This document shows positions 19,657 to 29,409 of a stretch of DNA of 64,000 nucleotides, piece by piece (position 1 is the stretch's first letter; the number at the start of each line of letters is the position of its first letter). The position numbers were made by a program, and so were the translations under genes. The stretch lies in assembly GCA_002307065.1 (NCBI GenBank), contig DBTN01000042.1, positions 66,700 through 130,699 of the forward strand. Direction: 5' to 3'. The notes beneath the pieces were generated by a model, which ran no database searches, was not told where the DNA came from, and saw only the letters and a program-made list of their open reading frames with translations. Source of the DNA: Akkermansiaceae bacterium UBA1315. Its GTDB lineage: Bacteria > Verrucomicrobiota > Verrucomicrobiia > Verrucomicrobiales > Akkermansiaceae.

Positions 19657-20424
19657 TCAATGACCGGAACCCTTACGCGCACGATCACGGCGAATCAAAC
19701 TCTCAATTTTTCTCACGTTTGGCCGATTGCCTTCGGAGTCGACAAAGAAGGCCGTCTCCAGCGGCACCAGGAATTCCACCGCTGAATTGATTCCCACCAA
19801 CGAGCCGGTCGCGTCCACCACCGGACCGCCGCTGTCGCCCGGCTGCAGCGGGATATCCAGCTTGAATTTCCGGTTGCCGGTGAAAGGGGTTTCCGGTTTC
19901 AGCACGGTTCCCAGTCTGCCTGTTCCCGGGCGAAACCCGGTCGACATCCCGCCGTGGATCACCTCCGTCCCTTCCGGCAACAGGGCACCTGGCGGCGTCC
20001 ACGAGTAAAAATAAGGTGTCCGTTCGTTGATATGAAGCAGCGCCAAATCCGCCGTGGCCGAGCGCCAAACGACACGGGCGGGACGCGCCAGAACCTCTCT
20101 TCCTGTCCGGAAAATCACGAACACGTTCCGCCCTTTCATCCGCGACAAAACGTGATCGGCTGTTAGAAAATAGCCATCCGGAGAAATCGGTGCGGCGGAC
20201 CCTCCATCACCATCATCCGGTGCATCCCCGGACGAAAAACGGCTACCGGTCCAGTGATCAATATTCTCTTGTTTGGTCACCACCACCGCGCTCAAGCGCT
20301 CTGCCACCATCTGGCGGGCCATTGGCCCAGGCGGCGGCAGGATCAACGGTGCCGATGAGTAGGAACAAGCGGACATCGACAGCCCTGTTAGCAACATCAG
20401 AATCCACCAGCGCATACGTTCCAT
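19657..20424 (-). CDS. Trypsin-like serine protease, lipoprotein
   Basis: The 255-residue protein has a lipobox-like leader (LLTGLSMSAC). It then has the chymotrypsin-fold triad: His in YFLTADHVL, Asp in ATADLALLHI and Ser in LQPGDSGGPV. No PDZ domain follows, unlike DegP. It is probably an envelope protease with a narrow substrate. The neighbouring lipoprotein could be its partner. Confidence 0.88.
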   Translation of the reverse strand: MERMRWWILMLLTGLSMSACSYSSAPLILPPPGPMARQMVAERLSAVVVTKQENIDHWTGSRFSSGDAPDDGDGGSAAPISPDGYFLTADHVLSRMKGRNVFVIFRTGREVLARPARVVWRSATADLALLHINERTPYFYSWTPPGALLPEGTEVIHGGMSTGFRPGTGRLGTVLKPETPFTGNRKFKLDIPLQPGDSGGPVVDATGSLVGINSAVEFLVPLETAFFVDSEGNRPNVRKIESLIRRDRARKGSGH

Positions 20425-20469
20425 TCAGGCCGAGCAAAGCACAGCCAAGCGAACTCGTCACACCTCAAT

Positions 20470-21501
20470 TCAGCTTTCTGCGAGCAACTCTTCGACTACC
20501 CGGCGAAACGGCGAGGGCATGGCCAAATGAGGGATTTCCCCTTCGTGTTGCCAACTTTCCCCCTCGGCCGGAGAAACTTTGCGCAGCCCGGTTCCGTCGT
20601 GGACCCTCAAGGTCACCCGGTAGCGGGTGATGGTGTAGCGATGCTCAATCAAAACCGGTAATCCCGCGACCTCCGCAGCCGGTCGTGTCGGCAGTTTCCA
20701 CAAACCTTGGCGACGCTTTCCCGCTTCGAGATGCAGCAGGATCCCGCCGTCCGGATCACGCAACCACAGCGCGTGTTCATCGATTTCCGTGATCGCGACT
20801 TTCGTCTTTTTCACCGGCAATGTTTCAGGCACCTGCGTTCGGCAAAATTCCGCAACCGGGCAGCTCAGGCAATCCGGCACCCCCGGCCTGCAAATCGTCT
20901 GGCCGAGCTCCATCAGCGCCGAATTGTAAATCCGCGACCGCTCCGGATCGGCCAAAACCTCCGCCCATTGCCACAGTTGTTTCAACCCCGGCGAATCATC
21001 GACCGGTTTGGAAAAATCCATCATCCGCGCCAGGACGCGAGCCACATTCCCATCGACCACGACCGACGGCAGATCGAATGCAAATCCCCTCACCGCCCCC
21101 GCCGTGTAAGGCCCGACACCGGGAAGTTTCCGCAACTCCGCCAGACCGCTGGGAAACATTCCACCGTGTTCTGAAATCACCGCCCGGGCCGTTTCCCGCA
21201 ACATCCGTACCCGGCGATAATATCCCAGACCTTCCCACGCTTTCAGCAAGCGGTCATCCTCCGCGACCGCCAGCGATTCGAGCGTCGGAAACGTTTCGAG
21301 AAACCGGCGGTAAAACCCCCGCCCCAAGACCGTGGCGATCTGCGTTTGCTGCAGCATCACTTCCGAAACAAGCACCGCATACGGATCTCGCGTCCGCCGC
21401 CACGGATAATCTTTTCCGCATTTGGAAAACCAACCGGTCAACGCATCGCGAAACCCCGCCGCGTGTTGCAGCGGATCGGTTTTGAATCGGGGTTTCAGCA
21501 T
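20470..21501 (-). CDS. mutY: Adenine DNA glycosylase MutY
   Basis: The 343-residue protein has the MutY/Nth core MLQQTQIATV, the helix-hairpin-helix LPGVGPYTAGAV with the catalytic Asp in SVVVDGNVARV, and the iron-sulphur cysteines in the spacing C-x6-C-x2-C-x5-C (CRPGVPDCLSCPVAEFC). A C-terminal NUDIX-like domain recognises 8-oxoguanine. It removes adenine mispaired with 8-oxoG. It is a single gene flanked by terminators. Confidence 0.95.
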   Translation of the reverse strand: MLKPRFKTDPLQHAAGFRDALTGWFSKCGKDYPWRRTRDPYAVLVSEVMLQQTQIATVLGRGFYRRFLETFPTLESLAVAEDDRLLKAWEGLGYYRRVRMLRETARAVISEHGGMFPSGLAELRKLPGVGPYTAGAVRGFAFDLPSVVVDGNVARVLARMMDFSKPVDDSPGLKQLWQWAEVLADPERSRIYNSALMELGQTICRPGVPDCLSCPVAEFCRTQVPETLPVKKTKVAITEIDEHALWLRDPDGGILLHLEAGKRRQGLWKLPTRPAAEVAGLPVLIEHRYTITRYRVTLRVHDGTGLRKVSPAEGESWQHEGEIPHLAMPSPFRRVVEELLAES

Positions 21502-21540
21502 GGAGTCGGGACATTTTCGCCCCTTCTTCGGTGGATTTGA

Positions 21541-21570
21541 AAAAGGAGGGACACGCAGGTGGTCCCTCCT
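21541..21570 (-). terminator. Terminator of the phosphohexomutase gene
   Basis: On the minus strand GGAGGGAC/GTCCCTCC form an 8-base stem followed by TTTTTC, directly after the stop at 21575. Confidence 0.85.
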
Positions 21571-21574
21571 TCGA

Positions 21575-23497
21575 TCATCGGGTCGCGGCGTCGCGCTCGA
21601 TCCAGCCCCAGAGCGAGATCAAGCTGGCGGCGACGGCGGCTTTGGATTCCGCCAGGTCACCCCCCGGAGCGCTTTTCCCGAAGAGGTAAAATTTGATCTT
21701 CGGCTCGGTGCCGGACGGGCGAACCGCAAACGAACGGCCATCTTCCAGATCGACGAAAAGCATTTTTTCTTTCGGGATTAAATCGCCTTCCTGGTCGTAA
21801 AGATCCTGCTTCGCAAAATCGCGCACCCGCAGAACGGCGGAGCCATCGACGATGTCCGGCGGGCTGTCGGCGTAGGAATTCGCCAAGGCCTGGATTTTCG
21901 CCGCTCCGTCAGCACCTTCCAGCACGAGCGATTTGCCGATTTCCAAATAATAGCCGTATTCGGTATAAATATCGTCCATCAATTCCGGCAGCGTCTTGCC
22001 AACGGATTTCGCGTAGGCCGCGACTTCGGCGAACATGACCGCCGCGCCATTCGCGTCCTTGTCGCGGATCGCATCGGAGCCGAGGTAACCGTAGCTTTCT
22101 TCTCCGCCAAAAACGAAAAAGCGTGAATATTCCAAGCGCAACGCACGCGTTTGCTCTTCGGTGAGCGACCGGTAATCGCCTTTTTTGTCGGCGGGAATCG
22201 CGTCTTCGTATTTGCGGAGTTTGCCCGCGATGTATTTGAAACCGGTCAGCGTATCGACGATGCCCACGCCAAATCCGTCGGCGATTTCGTGCTGAAGCTC
22301 GGTGGTCACGAACGTTTTCACCAACACCGCGCGGCTGCGATTCGCCGCGGTCAACCAGCCGAGGTCAAAGCAGGTTTTCAATCGATACCACGCCATCAGC
22401 GAGCCGATTTGGTTACCAGTCAACAACACCATGCGGCCGTCCGCATCGCGAGCGGCGACGCCCATGCGGTCGGCATCCGGGTCGGTGCCGATGACAATTT
22501 CCGCTCCGGATTTCTCCGCGAGGTCGATCGCCATTTTCAACGCCGATGCGTTTTCCGGGTTGGGTGAATCCACCGTTGGGAAACGTCCATCGAGCGTGTC
22601 TTGTTCGGAAACCGTCTCCACTTCGAAGCCGAATTCGCGCAGCAGCGGGACGATGATGTGACCGCCGGTTCCGTGGAGATTGGTGAAAACGACTTTGGTT
22701 GCGGCACCTTCGAGCAAGGACGGTTTGAGCAACAAAGTTTTCAGGCGCTCGCCGTAAAGCGCGTCGGTCTCCGCGCCGAGGATCGTGATCGTTCCGCGTT
22801 CGTTTTCGGGAAGCGGTTCGTATTGCTCGCTGACCAATGCGTTCACTTCGGCGATGATGCCCGACCCATGCGGCTCGACGATTTGAGCACCGTCATTGAA
22901 ATAGGCTTTAAATCCGTTGTCGTGCGACGGGTTGTGGCTGGCGGTCAACACCACGCCGGCATCCGCGCGGAGGGCACGCACCGCGAAAGAAAGCTGCGGC
23001 GTCGAGCGAGCGCCTTCGAAAAGGTAGGCGTCGCATCCGAGATCCGCACAGGTTTTCGCGCAATATTCGGCGAAGTCCCGCGAGAAATGGCGCGTATCGT
23101 GGGCGAAGACCAGAACCGGTTTGCGATCCGGGCCGACCGCCTTTTTCGCGTAAGTGATCAGTCCGCGAACGGCGCGGCTGACGTTGAAATAGTTCATCGT
23201 CGCAGTGCCGATGCAGGGAAATTCCGGGCGACCGTTCGGTCCGCCGTTGCCTTTTTCCGCAGCGGTGATGACGCGCCCGATGGTGCGGCCGCGCAGGCCA
23301 CCGGTTCCGAAAGCGAGGGTTTTGAAAAACCGGTCGTTCAGTTCGTCCCATGCTTTTGCGGCCACCAATTCTTCGATCGAACGCACCGCGATTTCGCTCG
23401 GCGTGCCTTTCAGCAACAGTTCAATATTCTGTTTCGCGGATTCCAGCAGAAGGCCGTCGGCCACAGCCGCAGGGAGAAGTTCGGTGAGTTGCGTCAT
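21575..23497 (-). CDS. Phosphoglucomutase/phosphomannomutase
   Basis: From MTQLTELLPAAVADGLLL the protein has 640 residues. It has the four domains of the alpha-D-phosphohexomutase family: the catalytic Ser in VLTASHNPSHDNG, metal-binding DPDADRMG, sugar-binding GGEESYGY and phosphate-binding RPSGTEPKIKFY. It interconverts hexose 1- and 6-phosphates, feeding glycogen and envelope synthesis. The length fits the eukaryote-like PGM2 group (longer than PgcA). The frame is open farther upstream, but that part is antisense to the next gene. Confidence 0.93.
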   Translation of the reverse strand: MTQLTELLPAAVADGLLLESAKQNIELLLKGTPSEIAVRSIEELVAAKAWDELNDRFFKTLAFGTGGLRGRTIGRVITAAEKGNGGPNGRPEFPCIGTATMNYFNVSRAVRGLITYAKKAVGPDRKPVLVFAHDTRHFSRDFAEYCAKTCADLGCDAYLFEGARSTPQLSFAVRALRADAGVVLTASHNPSHDNGFKAYFNDGAQIVEPHGSGIIAEVNALVSEQYEPLPENERGTITILGAETDALYGERLKTLLLKPSLLEGAATKVVFTNLHGTGGHIIVPLLREFGFEVETVSEQDTLDGRFPTVDSPNPENASALKMAIDLAEKSGAEIVIGTDPDADRMGVAARDADGRMVLLTGNQIGSLMAWYRLKTCFDLGWLTAANRSRAVLVKTFVTTELQHEIADGFGVGIVDTLTGFKYIAGKLRKYEDAIPADKKGDYRSLTEEQTRALRLEYSRFFVFGGEESYGYLGSDAIRDKDANGAAVMFAEVAAYAKSVGKTLPELMDDIYTEYGYYLEIGKSLVLEGADGAAKIQALANSYADSPPDIVDGSAVLRVRDFAKQDLYDQEGDLIPKEKMLFVDLEDGRSFAVRPSGTEPKIKFYLFGKSAPGGDLAESKAAVAASLISLWGWIERDAATR

Positions 23498-23528
23498 TTC
23501 GGGCTGGATGCTAGAAGATTTTCCGGCC

Positions 23529-24434
23529 ATGGCAACTCCGCCCATGCACGATCTTTTCAAAATTTCCCTCGCCAAACGCGACTCGCTGCTTTCTCCGGAA
23601 ACCAACGCGATCCGGTTGATTGACGGCTCCGGCGACGGCTTCCCGGGAGTGATTTTGGAGACGTTCGCAGATCGCTGGCTGCTATCGACTTCCACCGACC
23701 GGATCCCCGAAACGCTCCGCGACCGGTTGCTGAAATCTCGCAAACCGGTTTACTGGAAACGCCTCGATCAGCATCAGAAAGAATCCCCCTCTCACCTCGG
23801 TGGCCCGGAAGTGACCGAGCCATTTTTGATGCGTGAAAACGGAATGAACCTCGAAATTTCGTTCCAGTCCGGATATTCGCAGGGAATTTTCCTCGATCAA
23901 CGCGACAACCGATCGCAAGTGCGTGCCGCCGTCCAAACCGGTTCCCGCGTGCTCAATACCTTCGCCTACACCGGCGCATTCTCGATCGCGGCCGCTCTCG
24001 GCGGCGCGGAAACGACGACGCTCGACCTGTCCCAACCGTATCTCAACTGGTCGAAACGGAATTTTTCCCACAACGACCTCGATCCCGGCGCGCACCATTT
24101 TTGCAAAGGCGACACCTTTCACTGGCTGAAGCGCTTCGCAAAACAAGGCCGCCAATTCGACGGCATCATCCTCGATCCGCCAACCTTTTCCCGTGACGAA
24201 AAAGGCAGGGTGTTCCGGGTTGAGGAAAATTATGGAGAACTCGCCGCGCTGGCGATCAATGTCTTGGCACCGGATGGTTGGCTGCTTTGCTCGACCAACT
24301 GCAAAACCTTGCCGCCCGGCGCGTTCGAACGACAATTGCTTTCGGCTTCACCCCGCCGTTTCAAAGCGACTCACAATGCGATGCCCGCGGACTTTACGGG
24401 AGATCCGTATTTAAAATCCGTCTGGCTGCGGTGA
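23529..24434 (+). CDS. Class I rRNA methyltransferase (RlmI-like)
   Basis: The protein has 301 residues from MATPPMHDLFKI (MHDLFKI at 23544 is an alternative start). It has an N-terminal part with SETNAIRLIDGSGDGFPGV-like features (here SPETNAIRLIDGSGDGFPG), and then the methyltransferase core NRSQVR, VLNTFAYTGAFSIAAALGGA and the catalytic-loop IILDPPTF. This is the RlmI/RlmK group of rRNA cytosine-C5/guanine methyltransferases. It is divergent from the phosphohexomutase gene with 31 bases between the starts, so promoters overlap. Confidence 0.88.
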   Translation: MATPPMHDLFKISLAKRDSLLSPETNAIRLIDGSGDGFPGVILETFADRWLLSTSTDRIPETLRDRLLKSRKPVYWKRLDQHQKESPSHLGGPEVTEPFLMRENGMNLEISFQSGYSQGIFLDQRDNRSQVRAAVQTGSRVLNTFAYTGAFSIAAALGGAETTTLDLSQPYLNWSKRNFSHNDLDPGAHHFCKGDTFHWLKRFAKQGRQFDGIILDPPTFSRDEKGRVFRVEENYGELAALAINVLAPDGWLLCSTNCKTLPPGAFERQLLSASPRRFKATHNAMPADFTGDPYLKSVWLR

Positions 24435-24608
24435 GGAATACCGGCGCGCGCAATCGCAACAATGTTGGGTGATTTTTTCCCATTTGCCGATCATTTCGCT
24501 GGTCTCTTCGGTAAAATAGGCAACCTTCCGCCGACGTTCGCCCGCAGGTTGACCAACCGGTTTTGGCGATCGCCCGCGCACTCAAAAACGCGGTGAGCGA
24601 TTCTTTTT

Positions 24609-25871
24609 ATGGCCATGATTCCCTCTGCTTCCTCTGACGATTCTTTCCCCGAAATTCAGGGAAACGCCACGCTCCGAAACTGGCTGGCGGTGTTATCCGT
24701 TTCCCTCGGGGCTTTTGTAGTGGTGACCTCGGAGTTTTTGCCGATTGGGTTGCTGACGAATATTTCCAGCGGGCTGAAAGTTTCCGATGGGATCGCCGGA
24801 TTGATGGTGACGATCCCCGGCCTGGTGGCGGCCATCGCGGCACCGGTGATGACGATCGTCGCCGGTCGCGTGGATCGCCGGGTCTTGGTGTTGGCGTTGA
24901 TGGCCTTGCTCGCAGGATCCAATTTGATCGCGGCCTTGTCGCCGAATTTTGCGGTGATGTTGATCGCCCGGGTTTTGTTCGGCGTGACCTTGGGCGGATT
25001 CTGGACGATCGCGGTGACCTTGGGCGGCCGGCTGGTGCCGAAATCTTCGATGGCTCGGGCAACGACGATCATTATGGCCGGGATTTCGATTGCGACCGTC
25101 GCGGGCGTGCCGGTCGGAACGTTGATCGCCGGGTTTTCGACCTGGCGCGCCGCGTTTGGGGTGATCGGTTTGGTCGCGCTGCTCGCGGCGTTCGTGCAGT
25201 TGTTTGTTTTGCCAAAATTACCGGCACCGGCCGCGCCAGGACTCAGGCAGATTACCGGTTTGTTGCACCATCCGGACGCACGGCTGGGTTTGCTCACCGT
25301 CGCCGTGGTGATGGCTGGGCATTTTGCGGCTTACACGTACGTGACGCCCTTTTTGAAAGATCACACCAAGATCAGCCCGGGCTTCCTGAGTTCGCTGCTG
25401 CTGGCATTTGGGGTCGCGGGAATTTTTGGAAATTTCCTCGGCGGGGCGTTCGCGGCGAAAAACCTGCGGGCGACGATCACGAGCGCGGTGATTCTGCTCG
25501 GCGCATCGGTCATGCTGCTGCCCTTTTTCGCCGGCAATCTGACCGGGATCAGCACGCTGCTTCTGATTTGGGGACTGGCTTTTGGAGCGCTGCCGATCGT
25601 TCTGAACCTGTGGGTTTTTAAAGCGGCTCCCGATGCGATCGAAGGCGGCGCGGCCTTGTTGGTTTCGACCTTCCAAATTTTCATCGCGCTTGGCTCGGTC
25701 TTGGGAGGCCAGGTGGTGGACGCATTCGGAACCTCGGCGGTGATGTGGGGCGGCGGCGCGACGGCGGCGATCGGACTGGTGATCATCGCGTTGACCCGGT
25801 CTCACACTCGTCCGGCGGAGTTGGAAACGATCGGTGAAGTTTGCACGGATTCTTCGTGCTGCGGGAAATAA
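24609..25871 (+). CDS. MFS exporter (DHA1 / AraJ-like)
   Basis: The 420-residue protein has 12 predicted membrane segments. It has the typical motif A loop AGRVDRRVLVLALMALLAGSN after the second segment and motif C-like GVPVGTLIAGFSTWR in the fifth. It exports small drugs or sugars by proton exchange. The C-terminal cysteine-rich end (CTDSSCC) is unusual and could bind a metal. It overlaps nothing and ends 20 bases before the AlkD-like gene. Confidence 0.88.
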   Translation: MAMIPSASSDDSFPEIQGNATLRNWLAVLSVSLGAFVVVTSEFLPIGLLTNISSGLKVSDGIAGLMVTIPGLVAAIAAPVMTIVAGRVDRRVLVLALMALLAGSNLIAALSPNFAVMLIARVLFGVTLGGFWTIAVTLGGRLVPKSSMARATTIIMAGISIATVAGVPVGTLIAGFSTWRAAFGVIGLVALLAAFVQLFVLPKLPAPAAPGLRQITGLLHHPDARLGLLTVAVVMAGHFAAYTYVTPFLKDHTKISPGFLSSLLLAFGVAGIFGNFLGGAFAAKNLRATITSAVILLGASVMLLPFFAGNLTGISTLLLIWGLAFGALPIVLNLWVFKAAPDAIEGGAALLVSTFQIFIALGSVLGGQVVDAFGTSAVMWGGGATAAIGLVIIALTRSHTRPAELETIGEVCTDSSCCGK

Positions 25872-25890
25872 TCTGTCTGTAGGCTTTCGC

Positions 25891-26988
25891 ATGGCCGAAT
25901 CGGAAGCTCCAGCGCTGAAAGAAATCTTCGATGAAAACCGGTTCCGCCACATCGCGGAGGAACTTTCGAGCATTTCAAAATCGTTCGATGCCGACCGGTT
26001 TCTCGAACTTTCGCTCGCCGGGCTGGAGGATCTTTCCCTGATGCAGCGCCTGCGCCGGATGACGGAGTGCCTGCATGCGACGCTGCCGGAAAATTACGGA
26101 AAAGCGCTGGCGATCCTCAAGAAGCTCGCTCCCCGGATCAACAAAGGTTTCGTGACGCTGGTGCTGCCCGATTTCGTCGGGAAATACGGGCTGGAGGACT
26201 TCGACCGCTCGCTGGACGCGCTGAAGTTTTTCACCTCGTTCGGCAGTTCCGAGTTCGCGATCCGGGAATTTTTGCGGCGCGATTTTTCGCGGACTTTGGC
26301 CGTGATGGAAGTTTGGTCACAGGACGAAAACGAGCACGTCCGCCGGTTGGCAAGCGAAGGCTGTCGGCCGAGGCTGCCGTGGTCATTTCGTTTGGACGCG
26401 CTGATTGCGGACCCGTCACCGGTTGTGCCGATTTTGGAAAATCTGAAAAACGATCCGAGTTTGTATGTCCGGAAGTCGGTGGCGAATCACCTCAACGATA
26501 TCACCAAGGATCATCCCGAGTGGGTTCTCCATCGCATCGAAAACTGGCCGTTGGAAAATCCGCATACCGCCTGGATCGCAAGGCAAGCGCTGCGAACCCT
26601 GATCAAAAAAGGCGACCGCCGCGCGCTGACCGTGATCGGCGCGGGAGAAAAAGCGAAAGTGACTTTGACGAACTTGGTCCTGACGCCCCAAAAACTGAAG
26701 CTGGGAAACCCGTTGGTTTTTTCGTTTTCGCTGAAGTCAAACTCGACGAAACCCCAGCGGCTGGTGGTCGATTACGTCGTTCACTATGTGAAAAAATCCG
26801 GTGGCACGTCGGCGAAAGTTTTCAAACTGAAGGAGTTCACGCTTGGAGCCGGGGAAACGATTTCGATTCGGCGCAGCCAAAGCATCAAGGATTTCACGAC
26901 GCGCGTTCACCATCCCGGACGCCATGATTTGGAAATCGTGATCAATGGTGAAACATTCGCCAAAGGGTTTTTCGACCTCGCCCGCTAA
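25891..26988 (+). CDS. AlkD/HEAT-repeat DNA alkylation repair-like protein
   Basis: The 365-residue protein has a HEAT-repeat helical solenoid (DALKFFTSFGSSEFAIREF; VWSQDENEHVRRLASEG; LKNDPSLYVRKSVANHLNDI). This matches the DNA alkylation repair family that excises positively charged lesions without base flipping. The C-terminal third (from about residue 240) is an added beta domain (VTLTNLVLTPQKLKLGNPLVF; GRHDLEIVINGETFAKGFF). The long C-terminal extension occurs in several relatives. Close spacing to the exporter suggests a shared operon. Confidence 0.82.
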   Translation: MAESEAPALKEIFDENRFRHIAEELSSISKSFDADRFLELSLAGLEDLSLMQRLRRMTECLHATLPENYGKALAILKKLAPRINKGFVTLVLPDFVGKYGLEDFDRSLDALKFFTSFGSSEFAIREFLRRDFSRTLAVMEVWSQDENEHVRRLASEGCRPRLPWSFRLDALIADPSPVVPILENLKNDPSLYVRKSVANHLNDITKDHPEWVLHRIENWPLENPHTAWIARQALRTLIKKGDRRALTVIGAGEKAKVTLTNLVLTPQKLKLGNPLVFSFSLKSNSTKPQRLVVDYVVHYVKKSGGTSAKVFKLKEFTLGAGETISIRRSQSIKDFTTRVHHPGRHDLEIVINGETFAKGFFDLAR

Positions 26989-27038
26989 CCGGTATTTTGC
27001 GGGTTTGACGGCGAGGGAAACGCAGGCACTTTACCCAA

Positions 27039-27326
27039 ATGCGCATCAAGATTTTTTCCGACAGCGATATCGTCGAGCTCGAACAACGGGTGAACGATTG
27101 GCTGGAGGAAAATGAAACGGCCGAAGTCGTTCAACTTGCGCAAACCGAGTCGCCGGAACTCAACGGCACCCCGTGGTCGGCAAGAATCACGCTGCTCTAT
27201 CGCGAGTCACGAAACCGCTTGGCCGAGGAAGAACGAATCGAAAGCGAAGGCATCTCCAGCGCCGAAGAGTTAATTGGCGAACCGATGATTTTCGAACGCC
27301 CGGAACGGTTGATTCCGCTGTCCTGA
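27039..27326 (+). CDS. Protein of unknown function (95 aa)
   Basis: This is a small acidic soluble protein. It starts MRIKIFSDSDIVELEQRVN and has an N-terminal strand-helix and a middle strand SARITLLYRES, with no recognised family. It follows the AlkD-like gene after 50 bases on the same strand. Confidence 0.6.
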   Translation: MRIKIFSDSDIVELEQRVNDWLEENETAEVVQLAQTESPELNGTPWSARITLLYRESRNRLAEEERIESEGISSAEELIGEPMIFERPERLIPLS

Positions 27327-27357
27327 AATCGGCGAAAACCGGTTTCTCCCCGACCGG

Positions 27358-27633
27358 TCACGCCTCCTTTTTCTCGGTCTGTTCGGTTTCGGTGGAATCT
27401 TGTTTGGCGAGCCATTCCTGTGCCTCCTCTGCGGACTCGCTCGATGGCCCGAGATGCACCTCGATCCCATCCGCATCGTAGTTGTGGATCACATTCGCAA
27501 CGGCGTGGAATTGGTGATCGATGACGATCACTTCCCCACGCCGCGGCACCGCATTGACGAGCAGGGCTTCGCTTTCCCGTTCTTGGTGTGCGTCATCCGT
27601 GTCCTCCAAAAATCGGAGAATCAGGGTGTTCAT
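27358..27633 (-). CDS. Protein of unknown function (91 aa)
   Basis: Starting at MNTLILRFLEDTDDAH this is an acidic protein with a short beta core (ALLVNAVPRRGEVIVIDHQFHAVANVIHNY) and a low-complexity Glu/Lys tail. A GTG eleven codons upstream is an alternative start. It is convergent with the 95-residue gene and faces away from purH. Confidence 0.55.
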   Translation of the reverse strand: MNTLILRFLEDTDDAHQERESEALLVNAVPRRGEVIVIDHQFHAVANVIHNYDADGIEVHLGPSSESAEEAQEWLAKQDSTETEQTEKKEA

Positions 27634-27742
27634 CGAATCTTCGGGAGCGGGAGGATCGGATGTCACACGGGTAAGATATGGAGTTCGGAGATTACGAGGA
27701 ACATCGTATTTCAGGGATTCCTCTTCTCTTCAAAAGAACCGA

Positions 27743-29308
27743 TCAATGCCTGAAGTGGCGGTGACCGGTGAAAATCATGGCCATTCCCGCAGCGTCGGCG
27801 GCGGCGATGACTTCCTCGTCGCGAATCGAGCCACCCGGCTGGATGCAGGCGGTCGCACCGGCGTCGATCGCCGATTGCAAACCATCGGCAAACGGGAACA
27901 TTGCGTCCGAAGCGACGATCGATCCTTTCAGATCCAGGCCGGCTTCACGGGCCTTCCAGACCGCGATGCGGGACGAATCCACGCGGCTCATCTGGCCAGC
28001 GCCGATGCCGAGCGTGCGGTCGGATTTGGTGTAAACGATGGCGTTGGATTTGACGTGCTTCACAATGCGCCAACCGAAACGCATGGCCCGCATTTCCTCC
28101 TCGGTCGGCGGACGCTTCGTGACAACTTTCGATTCGAGATTGTCGAGGCCGAGAGCGGTGTGGTCGCGGTCCATGACCATGATGCCACCGGGACAAGAAC
28201 GAATCACTGGTGATTTTTTCTCCGCGATGTAGGCGTCGTTCATTTTCATGAGACGCAGGTTTTTCTTTTTCTGCAGCAACGCGCGGGCTTCCGGTTCGAA
28301 TTCCGGAGCAATGATGACGTCGGTGAAAATTTCGGAAATCGTGCGGGCCAGCTCGATCGTGAGCGGGCGGTTGACGACGATCACGCCGCCGAAGGGAGCT
28401 TGGCGATCGGTTTCAAATGCTTTTTGCCAAGCGACCTTGAGGCTTTCGTCGTCCTGGCCGACTCCACAAGGGTTGGTGTGCTTGAGAATTCCGACGGTCG
28501 GGCGAACGAAATCCAAAATCAGATCGGACGCGGCTTCGATGTCGAGGATGTTGGTGTAGCTGAGCTCCTTGCCTTGGACTTGGGTGAAATACGTGCGGAA
28601 ATCGCCATAGAGCGCGCATTTCTGATGCGGATTGTCACCGTAGCGGAGTTCCTGCTCCAGCGGCAGGTTGAGGGAGAAATTGTTGCAAGTCCCGGTCCGG
28701 CACTGGCCGAGGTAGTTATTGATCGCCGCGTCATATTGCGATGTGCGCAGGAAAACTTTGACGGCGAGCTGCTCACGGAAACCCTTGGTCGTATTGCCTT
28801 TGTTTTCCTTCATTTCCTCCAGCACCTTCGGATAGTCCGCGGGATCCACCACGACGGTCACACTGCAATGGTTTTTCGCTGCGCTGCGGAGCATGGACGG
28901 GCCGCCGATGTCGATGTTTTCGATCGCTTCTTCCAGCGTGACATCCGGTTTGGCGACGGTTTCTTCGAACGGGTAAAGGTTGACCACGACCAGGTCGATC
29001 GGCGGGATGTTGTGCTCGATGGCCTGTGCCATGTGCTGTTTGTCATCGCGCTTGTGGAGCAAGCCGCCGTGGACTTTCGGGTGGAGCGTTTTCAGACGAC
29101 CGTCGAAAAGCTCAGGAGCGCCGGTGAATTCCGACACGTCGATCACCGGCAGGCCCGCGTCGCGCAGGGCCTTTGAAGTGCCTCCGGTGGAAAGCAGCTC
29201 GACGCCGAGTTCGTGAAGTTCTTTGGCAAAATCAGCGAGACCGGTTTTGTCGGAGACGGAAAGAAGAGCGCGGGTGATGGGCATGGCAGAAATTTTCGCG
29301 GTGGACAT
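27743..29308 (-). CDS. purH: Bifunctional AICAR transformylase / IMP cyclohydrolase
   Basis: This is a full-length (521 residues) PurH. The N-terminal MGS-type cyclohydrolase domain has ALLSVSDKTGLADFAKEL and LSTGGTSKALRDAG. The C-terminal transformylase has the catalytic KHTNPCGVG, RYGDNPHQ and the end GQMSRVDSS...MFPFADGL. It catalyses the last two steps of de novo IMP synthesis. The ATG at 29284 (MPITRA) is an alternative start. Confidence 0.95.
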   Translation of the reverse strand: MSTAKISAMPITRALLSVSDKTGLADFAKELHELGVELLSTGGTSKALRDAGLPVIDVSEFTGAPELFDGRLKTLHPKVHGGLLHKRDDKQHMAQAIEHNIPPIDLVVVNLYPFEETVAKPDVTLEEAIENIDIGGPSMLRSAAKNHCSVTVVVDPADYPKVLEEMKENKGNTTKGFREQLAVKVFLRTSQYDAAINNYLGQCRTGTCNNFSLNLPLEQELRYGDNPHQKCALYGDFRTYFTQVQGKELSYTNILDIEAASDLILDFVRPTVGILKHTNPCGVGQDDESLKVAWQKAFETDRQAPFGGVIVVNRPLTIELARTISEIFTDVIIAPEFEPEARALLQKKKNLRLMKMNDAYIAEKKSPVIRSCPGGIMVMDRDHTALGLDNLESKVVTKRPPTEEEMRAMRFGWRIVKHVKSNAIVYTKSDRTLGIGAGQMSRVDSSRIAVWKAREAGLDLKGSIVASDAMFPFADGLQSAIDAGATACIQPGGSIRDEEVIAAADAAGMAMIFTGHRHFRH

Positions 29309-29409
29309 TCAGGTTCGCTAGCTGCGGCCAGCGGAAGGAAGCCGTAACGGAGGAGAACCGCTCGGGCAAGCGGGAATCAATACGCGACCCTTTCCGAAAT
29401 CCGAGGCTC

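Noticed and set aside
22601..23623. 340-residue plus-strand frame across the phosphohexomutase gene
   Set aside because: Shadow of a well-supported gene on the other strand.
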